From a virus, in the IMG/VR virus record IMGVR_UViG_3300042881_000347, positions 1 to 24,295 of that record: a DNA stretch of 24,295 nt; one strand, 5' to 3'. Numbering within the stretch: position 1 is the stretch's first letter; the number at the start of each line of letters is the position of its first letter. The translations under genes were made by a program, and so were the position numbers. Below, piece by piece: positions 6,756-12,641 of this stretch. Below the pieces are notes generated by a model. It saw only the letters and a program-made list of their open reading frames with translations. It was not told the DNA's origin and ran no database searches.

Positions 6756-8066
6756 ATGGTGGGTAATGCTCGTAATAATCAAAAACACTCCGGTCGAGTT
6801 ACCAGACCTGGAAGCAGAGATATTGCTCCACAGGGGAATAGCGCACTTGCCAGAGCTGGCAGATTTACCAATGCCGAATCGTTACGAATCCTCTGGTACT
6901 CGAACGCCCCGTTCGCCCCAACAGGGTACGGAACCCAAACAGCGCAAGTCGTCCAAAGGCTCACCAAAAAACACGAAGTAGCAATCCATGCGATGTACGG
7001 CATCGAGGGTATGGCTTCGATGTGGAATGGCATAAAACTTTATCCACGAGGGATGTCACCATATTCCGATGATGTGCTTGTTGCGCATTGGATGGATTGG
7101 GCGAATGGCAATCGTGAGATTCCTGCGATGTTGATGACGTTGTTTGATGTGTGGGTCTTGAAGTCTCCGTCGTTGGAGCAGGTTCCTAATATCGCTTCAT
7201 GGGTTCCGATTGATCATGCGCCTTGCCCGCCAGAAGTTGTGGGTTGGTGTAAGCGTCCTAATGTGAAACCGATTGCGATGTCTAAGTTTGGTTTGGACAT
7301 GTTGCAGAACGCGGGTATTGATGCGATGTATGCGCCTCATGCGTTTGAGAAGGTGTTTGTTCCTACACACAAGTTGTCGAATACTCGTGGGGAGTTCACC
7401 GGCAGACAGTTGATGGAGGTGGATGAGGACAGGTTTGTTGTGATGATGAACGCTGCGAACAAAGGTCAGAACCCTTCACGCAAATCTTTCGGTGAGAACA
7501 TTCTGGCTTTCGCTATCTTCGCTCAAGACCGTCCTGATGCTTTGCTGTATCTCCACACGGAACGTGATGGTGCGATGGGTGGTATCAACCTTGTACATCT
7601 GCTGGATGCGTGTGGTGTGAAGCCTGAGCAATACAAGATTGTTGACCCGTATGCGTATCGGACTGGTTTCCCTCAGCAAGCGTTAGCAGCGTTGTACACC
7701 GCTTCGGATGTGCTGTTGGCTTGCTCGATGGGTGAAGGTTTCGGTATCCCTGTTATCGAGGCTCAGGCTTGCGGTACACGGGTCATCGTTTCCGACTACA
7801 CGGCTCAGCCTGAGTTGGTTGGGGTTGGGTCAGCTGTGGCAATTCAGCCGTTCTGGGATAGCCATCAGAAGTCGTGGTTCTGCACCCCACAGGTGCCATC
7901 CATCGTGGAGGCTCTGATTGAGGCCTACGAAGCCCCTAGAGGCGTGTCAGATGAGGCTGTGGCCTTTGCCAGCCAATATGAAGCTGATGCCGTATTTGAG
8001 AGCCATTGGAAACCAATCATGAAGGAGTTGTCGGAATGGTGCCAGTCATCATCGTCCCCGTCCTAA
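6756..8066 (+). CDS. GT4-like (GT-B fold) glycosyltransferase (436 aa)
   Basis: Likely transfers a sugar from a nucleotide-sugar donor to an acceptor in the cytoplasm. After a ~40-residue basic, disordered start, the N-terminal Rossmann half begins at LRILWYSNAPFAPTGYGTQT, the glycine loop with 'GYG' common in GT4 enzymes. The C-terminal donor half contains the E-x7-E signature: E327 and E335 in EGFGIPVIEAQACG. YRTGFPQQALAALYTASDVLL precedes it, as in GT4 proteins. The chosen ATG has AAGGAG only a few bases upstream; an in-frame GTG at 6759 is an alternative. It is the first gene of a three-gene cassette placed between capsid and connector genes, and it overlaps the next gene by 31 nt. Acceptor unknown: a virion protein or the host surface are both possible. 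Confidence 0.87.
   Translation: MVGNARNNQKHSGRVTRPGSRDIAPQGNSALARAGRFTNAESLRILWYSNAPFAPTGYGTQTAQVVQRLTKKHEVAIHAMYGIEGMASMWNGIKLYPRGMSPYSDDVLVAHWMDWANGNREIPAMLMTLFDVWVLKSPSLEQVPNIASWVPIDHAPCPPEVVGWCKRPNVKPIAMSKFGLDMLQNAGIDAMYAPHAFEKVFVPTHKLSNTRGEFTGRQLMEVDEDRFVVMMNAANKGQNPSRKSFGENILAFAIFAQDRPDALLYLHTERDGAMGGINLVHLLDACGVKPEQYKIVDPYAYRTGFPQQALAALYTASDVLLACSMGEGFGIPVIEAQACGTRVIVSDYTAQPELVGVGSAVAIQPFWDSHQKSWFCTPQVPSIVEALIEAYEAPRGVSDEAVAFASQYEADAVFESHWKPIMKELSEWCQSSSSPS
8021..8027 (+). promoter_or_regulatory. Ribosome binding site fixing the start of the GT2 gene
   Basis: GAAGGAG lies inside the end of the GT4 gene, 8 nt before ATG 8036. This makes 8036, rather than an upstream TTG at 8006, the likely start of the second glycosyltransferase. 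Confidence 0.7.
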
Positions 8067-8701
8067 ACAGGTATGACCTACTAGAACGCTGCTTGCGGTC
8101 AATCGACTATCCGGTTGAAACACTCATCGTCATTGACAACGGTGGTAAGTCCACGTTGCATGATTGGCCTTGGGTGATTGATCGTCGTCACGTCAAGAAC
8201 TATCACGTCTGGTCAATGCCTACGAACCTTGGTGTCGCCCCATCATGGAACCTCGGCATCAAAGCAACACCTCACGCTGACGGCTGGATCATCTTGAACT
8301 CTGATGCGTTCTTTGAGCCTGGACAGTTAGAAGTTTTCTACAAGGATTGCAAACCTGATTCGGTGACATTGACTGAGGCTCAGCCTGGTTGGTCTTGTGC
8401 GTGGATTGGGTCTGAGGTGATTGCCAAGGTTGGATTGTTTTCGGAATGTTATGTTCCCGCCTACTTCGAGGACAACGATTTTCAGGAACGTGCGCAACGG
8501 CTCAACGTGCAGTTCTGGACTTCTGACGCTGGGATAATTCACGACAACTCATCTACGCTTTTATCAGCACCAGAGTTACAAGAAAAAAATGCCAAAAGTT
8601 TTGCTGCCAATGGTGCGCTTCATGCGATGCGATGGCAATCAGGTCTTCCCGATGCGGGTCATTGGGATTTAACACGAAGAAGGGAATTGGGATGGGATTG
8701 A
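8036..8701 (+). CDS. GT2-like (GT-A fold) glycosyltransferase (221 aa)
   Basis: Begins MVPVIIVPVLNRYDLLERCL, the standard GT2 opening, with VIDNGG at residues 32-37 where the nucleotide is bound. TNLGVAPSWNLGI (63-75) matches the 'N-x-G-x-a-x-x-x-N-x-G' signature of rhamnosyl-type GT2 enzymes, and ILNSDAF (D90) stands where the metal-binding DxD-type motif belongs. FEDNDFQ follows as the usual acceptor-side acidic motif. The ~220-residue length is a bare catalytic domain without membrane anchor, so it is probably cytoplasmic. The start is set by GAAGGAG 8 nt upstream. It overlaps the GT4 gene by 31 nt and the next gene by 10 nt, so the three are co-translated. Confidence 0.85.
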   Translation: MVPVIIVPVLNRYDLLERCLRSIDYPVETLIVIDNGGKSTLHDWPWVIDRRHVKNYHVWSMPTNLGVAPSWNLGIKATPHADGWIILNSDAFFEPGQLEVFYKDCKPDSVTLTEAQPGWSCAWIGSEVIAKVGLFSECYVPAYFEDNDFQERAQRLNVQFWTSDAGIIHDNSSTLLSAPELQEKNAKSFAANGALHAMRWQSGLPDAGHWDLTRRRELGWD

Positions 8702-9360
8702 AAGAACAGCACGACCCAATAGATGATTACGAGAATCTGCACGAAGGCGAGACAATCTATGTTCTCGGCTCAGGCGCAACACTCGACTATCTGACACCAG
8801 ACTTCTTTGATGACAAACTCACCATCGCAGTCAACTTCGTTGGCTCAGTATTTGGCTTGAAGGGTTACTACTGCTTCAGTCATTATCACGAAGATTCAAA
8901 GCATGAAGCCATGCAGGATGAGTGCATTGGTGTCTTTACCCCTGAGAAGGAGCATGGTACTGATGGTTTGTTCAATGGGTTTATGCCGAACATCACCACG
9001 TTCGGTACACGCACCGGCAGACCAGGAACATCCTTCGACCCACATGACAAAGATTGGCCTATGTTGTCAGGGCAGTTGACTATCGGGTCTTCGAGCATTC
9101 ATGGGGCGATGCACTTGGCAGCGCACATGGGCGCGAAGTTCATTGTCCTTGTTGGGGCTGACTGTGGTTCGTTGGGTGGGCGTGACAGGGTTGACGGTTA
9201 TGTGCCAGGTGATTCGCATTGGGCTTTGTATGAGATGCACCTTCGAGCGATGAAGCAACGCCTGTGGGATGTGTATTCATGTCAGGTGTATTCGTTGAAC
9301 CCGTTTGTGAACTATTCCCTTGAGGGTGTTCCATATCGTGGTGCTGCGTCAATCAACTAG
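8692..9360 (+). CDS. Rossmann-like DUF115/sialyltransferase-like protein of the glyco-cassette (222 aa)
   Basis: Starts MGLKEQHD at ATG 8692, with AAGAAGGGAA upstream, and overlaps the GT2 gene by 10 nt. The segment ETIYVLGSGATLDYLTPDFF, followed by KLTIAVN and later FIVLVGADCGS, is the pattern seen in DUF115/MptE-like and some sialyltransferase-like Rossmann proteins: a 'GSG-SL' nucleotide loop, then an 'AvN' strand, then a 'GxD' strand. Such proteins often sit in surface-glycan or flagellin-glycosylation clusters. DSHWALYEMH near the C-terminus may hold acceptor or catalytic residues. Linkage to two glycosyltransferases supports a role in glycan assembly. The exact reaction is unknown. Confidence 0.6.
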   Translation: MGLKEQHDPIDDYENLHEGETIYVLGSGATLDYLTPDFFDDKLTIAVNFVGSVFGLKGYYCFSHYHEDSKHEAMQDECIGVFTPEKEHGTDGLFNGFMPNITTFGTRTGRPGTSFDPHDKDWPMLSGQLTIGSSSIHGAMHLAAHMGAKFIVLVGADCGSLGGRDRVDGYVPGDSHWALYEMHLRAMKQRLWDVYSCQVYSLNPFVNYSLEGVPYRGAASIN

Positions 9361-9372
9361 AATCGGGACACC

Positions 9373-9996
9373 ATGACGATCACCAATGGCTACGCCACAC
9401 GCAACCAGGTCAAAGCAGCTCTCCGCATCGGTACCGCTGACACCCTTGATGACGACTTGATTGATAACTGTGTTGGGGCTGCTTCACGTCTGATTGATGG
9501 TTATTGCAATCGCAAGTTCTGGCAGAGTGGTACGGCAGCGCGTGTGTATCAGGCTGAGGATTCTTTCTACTGTTCCATTGATGACATCGCTGGGACTGCT
9601 ATCACATTGAAAACTTCGTCGCAGGCTGACGGAACTTTTGACATCACTTGGTCTCCTTCTGATTATCAGTTAGAACCGTTGAACGGAAACCTTGATGGCT
9701 TGGAGTGGAGCTACGACAAGATTCGTGCTGTTGGCGATTACCTGTTCCCAACGGTGAATGCTAACTATGGTGAGCAGGCTTTGGTTCAAGTGACTGCTGT
9801 GTTCGGTTGGCCTTCTGTGCCGGAGCCGATAACGCAGGCGACAATCATTCAGGCTTCACGCATCTTCAAACGCTACGACTCGCCTCTTGGTGTGGCTGGG
9901 TTCGGTGACTTGGGCGCGATTCGTGTGTCTCGATTCCTTGACCCTGATATGGCTCAACTAGTCGAGCCTTATCGTCGTATGCGGATTTTTGCATGA
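9373..9996 (+). CDS. Head-tail connector/adaptor protein (207 aa)
   Basis: The opening YATRNQVKAALRIGTADTLDDDLIDNCVGAASRLIDGYCNRKF is typical of phage gp6-like connectors: a helical bundle with 'I-x-x-A-S-x-x-I-D-x-Y-x-x-R'. This is followed by a beta insertion and a C-terminal helical part, PEPITQATIIQASRIFKRYDSP. Connectors form the ring that joins portal to tail. It directly precedes the tail terminator gene, overlapping it by ATGA, which fits. No strong ribosome site is visible; TAGAAT lies 9 nt before the ATG. A separate head-tail stopper was not recognised nearby, so part of that role may be covered here. Confidence 0.82.
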   Translation: MTITNGYATRNQVKAALRIGTADTLDDDLIDNCVGAASRLIDGYCNRKFWQSGTAARVYQAEDSFYCSIDDIAGTAITLKTSSQADGTFDITWSPSDYQLEPLNGNLDGLEWSYDKIRAVGDYLFPTVNANYGEQALVQVTAVFGWPSVPEPITQATIIQASRIFKRYDSPLGVAGFGDLGAIRVSRFLDPDMAQLVEPYRRMRIFA

Positions 9997-10400
9997 GTTA
10001 TTCAGTCACCGACATTAAGACTGGTATCTCTAACGCGCTTGCCACGATCCCAGGCTTACGGGCTTATGCCCAGCAACCAGACAACCTGAACGCTCCTTTC
10101 GCTTGGCCTATGTTGGATTCAATCACCTACAACGGGGCGATGCGTGGAGGGCTAGTGACCCATATCTTCGTGGTGTCTGTAGTTGTGGGTAGGTCAGCGG
10201 AACGCACAGCTCAGAGGGCTTTGGATGGCTTTTTGTCTTATGAGGGTACGACTTCGGTTCGTGCAGCGTTGGAGGCTGACAGGTCTTTGGGTGGGGTTGT
10301 TCAGAACTTGCTGGTTGAGTCTGCTTCGAATATCTCCACGATGGATGGCAACGATGCAACGTATCTGATGGTTGACTTCCGTGTGGTGGTGTACGCTTAG
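9993..10400 (+). CDS. Tail terminator-like protein (135 aa)
   Basis: Located between connector and major tail protein, the usual place of the tail terminator (lambda gpU-type), which caps the tail tube and binds the connector. Sequence features fit weakly but consistently: an N-terminal helix (VTDIKTGISNALATIPGLRAY), a strand with FAWPMLDSITYNGAM, a long strand THIFVVSVVVGR, a helix AERTAQRALDGFLS, and a final strand ATYLMVDFRVVVYA. It overlaps the connector by ATGA. The call depends mainly on gene order and predicted fold order. A tail-completion protein is the main alternative. Confidence 0.65.
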   Translation: MSYSVTDIKTGISNALATIPGLRAYAQQPDNLNAPFAWPMLDSITYNGAMRGGLVTHIFVVSVVVGRSAERTAQRALDGFLSYEGTTSVRAALEADRSLGGVVQNLLVESASNISTMDGNDATYLMVDFRVVVYA

Positions 10401-10404
10401 TCTG

Positions 10405-10434
10405 TTGATTCGTCGTCCTGCTGGCGTGTATAGT
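10405..10434 (+). promoter_or_regulatory. Predicted sigma70/SigA-type promoter for the major tail protein
   Basis: TTGATT (10405-10410), an 18-nt spacer and TATAGT (10429-10434) form a good -35/-10 pair in the 78-bp gap before the major tail gene. The expected start would be near 10441, leaving a ~38-nt leader with the ribosome site AGGAG at 10466-10470. A dedicated promoter suits a highly expressed tail tube gene. Confidence 0.6.
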
Positions 10435-10478
10435 TTCATTAGTAATTCTTCGAGTGCCGGAAGGCAGGAGTATCAAAC

Positions 10479-10904
10479 ATGGCAAAGCAAGTTCTCACAA
10501 ACGTAGCGGTCACCTTCGGCACAGCTTCAACAGACATTTCAAATTATGTAGCTTCAATTACATTGGATTTGACCAAGGCTGAAGTTGCTACAACTAGTTT
10601 CGGTTCGGGTGGTGCGGTTACTCGCATCGCAGGTCTTGCAGACAACTCGATCACTCTTGAGTTGCATCAGGATTACCCAACGATTGAGAAGTTGTTCTAT
10701 GACGCTTGGGCTGCGGGTACTGCTGTACCTATGACGGTTAAGCCAAACGGAACTGCTTCCGCTTCAAGCACCAATCCGCAGTATGCGTTCAACGTTCTGC
10801 CGTTGACTTGGCAAAGCGTGAACGGTGCTGTAGGCGACATCGCCACAGCGTCAATCACTTACCCTATTGACGGCAACGTAACCAAGACTGGTTCTGGCGC
10901 ATAA
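10479..10904 (+). CDS. Major tail (tube) protein
   Basis: A 141-aa protein with the look of actinophage tail tube subunits: VAVTFGTASTDISNYVASITLDLTKAEVATTSFGSGG, then ITLELHQDYPTIEKLFYDAW, then VKPNGTASASSTNPQYAFN. This order (two strands, 'aevttfgs', 'l.f.qdy', 'lf...g...p..vkP', 'np.y...') is characteristic. Copies stack to form the tail tube around the tape measure. It has its own predicted promoter and a good AGGAG 8 nt before the ATG, and it is followed by the tail assembly chaperones as expected. Its length is at the short end for the family, with no extra immunoglobulin-like domain. Confidence 0.85.
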   Translation: MAKQVLTNVAVTFGTASTDISNYVASITLDLTKAEVATTSFGSGGAVTRIAGLADNSITLELHQDYPTIEKLFYDAWAAGTAVPMTVKPNGTASASSTNPQYAFNVLPLTWQSVNGAVGDIATASITYPIDGNVTKTGSGA

Positions 10905-10940
10905 TCTTTTCTAAGTAACCCTTAACCCTGCGGAGGAAAA

Positions 10941-11231
10941 ATGAAGATAGCACTAGAGGTCACATCGGCGTTGGATCAGAAGACTCGCACGGTTGTTGCT
11001 GCGTTTCCCGACTTCATCGCTTTTGAAAACAAGTTCAACCGAAGTGTCGCAAAGTTTGAAGCAGAACTAACGCTTACAGACTTGGCTTTTATTGGTTGGC
11101 ATTCTGAGTATCGTCAGAAGAAGACGGGCTTGGATTTTGATTCTTGGATTAACGACGTTGAGTCTTTATCGATTGGTGATGCTGACCAAGCTGTGATCGT
11201 CCCTTTGGAGATCAGTCAGCCCATTGGATGA
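10941..11231 (+). CDS. Tail assembly chaperone, upstream frame (gpG-like, 96 aa)
   Basis: Lies between the major tail protein and the tape measure gene, the position of the lambda G/T pair. The protein starts MKIALEVTSALDQKTRTVVA and contains FIAFENKFNRSVAKFEA and LTDLAFIGWHSEYRQ, matching small actinophage chaperones ('d...fE..f~.~~~~~~~~~~~~~~lA~~a~~r~g'). GGAGG precedes the ATG. Near its end the heptamer C-CCT-TTG (11201-11207) sits in the right phase for a -1 shift into the next frame, so two products are expected: this one and a 136-aa fusion. The chaperones coat and fold the tape measure before tube assembly and are absent from the finished virion. Confidence 0.82.
   Translation: MKIALEVTSALDQKTRTVVAAFPDFIAFENKFNRSVAKFEAELTLTDLAFIGWHSEYRQKKTGLDFDSWINDVESLSIGDADQAVIVPLEISQPIG
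11201..11207 (+). promoter_or_regulatory. Predicted -1 frameshift slippery site CCCTTTG
   Basis: In the chaperone frame the bases read C CCT TTG, the X-XXY-YYZ form needed for tandem -1 slippage. The -1 frame is open from 11186 to 11350. A 9-bp hairpin with loop GTTG follows at 11237-11258 (TACCTGTCT/AGACAGGTA), 29 nt downstream, and could stimulate pausing. After slippage, translation would continue GDQSAHWMIAYLSVETG. Confidence 0.7.
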
Positions 11232-11350
11232 TTGCTTACCTGTCTGTTGAGACAGGTATCGCCCCTTCAATTTTGCTGACAGAATCACCTCGAATGATTT
11301 TTACGATGTTTGCTTATTTGCGTTGGAGAGCAATTCATCTGAACAGGTAG
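11207..11350 (+). CDS. Tail assembly chaperone, frameshifted part (gpT-like)
   Basis: The -1 frame after the slippery site encodes 47 residues ending at TAG 11350. The core SAHWMIAYLSVETGIAPSILL followed by ESPRMIFTMFAYLR is typical of the downstream half of actinophage chaperone pairs ('W...La.etGi.P..Ll..dpr....m'). If translated alone it would start at ATG 11228 (overlapping the upstream stop as ATGA) and be only 40 aa, lacking the conserved AHW, with a poorly placed ribosome site. Expression as a fusion of 89 + 47 residues is therefore more likely. It was too short to appear as a long ORF. Confidence 0.72.
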   Translation, partial: GDQSAHWMIAYLSVETGIAPSILLTESPRMIFTMFAYLRWRAIHLNR

Positions 11351-11359
11351 TCTGTTGTT

Positions 11360-11881
11360 ATGGCGCAGGCAATAGGTAGAGCAGGACAAGTAACAATCAC
11401 AGGTGGCAACGATGCCATTGAGATTGTTGGTATTGCAAAGTTCTTGCGTGAGGCTTCAAAAGCGAATGAAAACTTTGATAAAGAGATGCGCAAGGCATCC
11501 CGCCAGGTGGCAGCGAATATAATCATCAAGGCCAAGGCTGAAGCTGCGACTGTGACTCGTTCTCGTCAAGCGATTCAGGTGATGAGAGGAATGAAGGCAA
11601 GGTCTGACCGTATCCCTACGGCTTCTCTTAGCCATAAATCGCCATTCATTTCTAAGTCCAACCCGAGCAAGAACCGCAAGAAACCCGTGACCAGAGGCGA
11701 CGTGTTCTTTGGTGCCGAGTTTGGTGGTGGGGCTAGACCAACAACAAGGCAATTCTTGAGGCATCGTTACAGGTCTGGTTATTTCTTTTGGCCTGCTGTC
11801 CGTAAGGAAAAAGAGAATATCGCTAGGGAGTATTTGGATGCAATCCAGAAAGTTCTAAACACTCTGAAAGATACTGCTTGA
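11360..11881 (+). CDS. HK97 gp10-like tail-completion/minor tail protein (173 aa)
   Basis: Residues ~20-60 are helical and basic, and the C-terminal part contains GDVFFGAEFGGGARPTTRQF, RHRYRSGYFFWPAV and a helix ENIAREYLDAIQKVL, the standard 'EFG...t.QF.p.......yf.~pt~r...~~i~~~~~~~l~~~l' pattern of HK97-gp10-like proteins. These act at the head-tail interface or tail completion. In most siphophages this gene lies before the major tail protein; here it comes after the chaperones. The ATG at 11360 has no good ribosome site, but TAGTCT lies exactly 6 nt upstream, so leaderless translation is possible. Confidence 0.75.
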   Translation: MAQAIGRAGQVTITGGNDAIEIVGIAKFLREASKANENFDKEMRKASRQVAANIIIKAKAEAATVTRSRQAIQVMRGMKARSDRIPTASLSHKSPFISKSNPSKNRKKPVTRGDVFFGAEFGGGARPTTRQFLRHRYRSGYFFWPAVRKEKENIAREYLDAIQKVLNTLKDTA

Positions 11882-11905
11882 CTTTGACTTGATTTCCTGT
11901 ACCCT
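11878..11905 (+). promoter_or_regulatory. Possible weak promoter before the primase-like gene
   Basis: Two overlapping TTGACT boxes (11878-11883 and 11884-11889) precede a weak -10 candidate TACCCT (11900-11905; 16-nt spacing from the first box). A strong AGGAGG ribosome site follows. The -10 match is poor, so this is tentative. Confidence 0.3.
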
Positions 11906-11921
11906 GTAGGTAGGAGGGGTT

Positions 11922-12632
11922 ATGGCAGTTCTGTTTAAGGATGTGAAGTCTATTTATCCGAAGCGGTTCGCTTCGTCTTGGGAACAACTCAAAGAGCTGT
12001 TGTCGTTCCATGAGGAGAACGCTGTCAAGGCTGCGGGTGCGTTGTGGTCTCCGGTTGAGTATGACCAGGGTACGACTCGTGGTAACCGTAACGTCAGGTT
12101 TGTGGAAGCCCTTGTGGTGGACATGGACGGTGAAGCCTTTGATGAGGCACGGTTGGATGGGTTGGAATGGTTTGCGTATTCGACTTATTCCCATCGGTTG
12201 GATGATCCTCACTATCACCTTGTTTTGCCGTTAGCGGAGAAGGTGCCTGCGTCTTTGTGGCGGGTGATTTGGCAGGAGTTGCATGAGCGGATCAATCTGC
12301 GTGGTGATGAGGCAACCAAAGACCCTGCTCGTATTTTCTATCTGCCCCAGCATGCACCGGATCAGCCGTTTGAGTTCCATGAGGGTCATGGTGCGCTGTT
12401 GGATTCATCATTCAGGTTGGATGTTGAACCTGTCATCAATCCTGTGTCGCCTCGCTCGAAGCAGGTGCGTCAACCTCGTCAGCGTCGTGCTGGTGCAGAG
12501 ATATTGTCTGAGGCTTGGTGGAATGAACCTGTAGATATTTCTCGTTGGGATGGCCTGTCGGGGCGGGCTTTGTATTCTGCGATGCTTGACGAGTTTGTTG
12601 CTTTGCGGAATGGGTTGTCTGTTATTGAGTAG
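11922..12632 (+). CDS. Primase-polymerase (AEP)-like protein inside the tail module (236 aa)
   Basis: The protein contains VVDMDG (D67, D69), then STYSH (H91), then HYHLVLPLAEKVP, and then KDPARIFYLPQHAPD (D134). The order 'hDhDG', 'T-x-S-H', 'R/H-h-x-LVLPL', 'D-x-x-R-x-x-YLP' is that of archaeo-eukaryotic primase-like catalytic domains in phage and plasmid replication proteins, where the Asp pair and the S-x-H bind metal and nucleotide. About 130 C-terminal residues after the core end in LSEAWWNEPVDISRWDG and show no helicase motifs. It has a strong AGGAGG before the ATG. Placement between a gp10-like gene and the tape measure gene is odd for a replication enzyme. A structural protein that merely keeps the fold is an alternative. 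Confidence 0.6.
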   Translation: MAVLFKDVKSIYPKRFASSWEQLKELLSFHEENAVKAAGALWSPVEYDQGTTRGNRNVRFVEALVVDMDGEAFDEARLDGLEWFAYSTYSHRLDDPHYHLVLPLAEKVPASLWRVIWQELHERINLRGDEATKDPARIFYLPQHAPDQPFEFHEGHGALLDSSFRLDVEPVINPVSPRSKQVRQPRQRRAGAEILSEAWWNEPVDISRWDGLSGRALYSAMLDEFVALRNGLSVIE

Positions 12633-12641
12633 AATCGTCGC

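Noticed and set aside
8006-8035. Upstream TTG start for the GT2 gene
   Set aside because: The ribosome site at 8021-8027 lies inside this extension, and the GT2 fold begins at ATG 8036.
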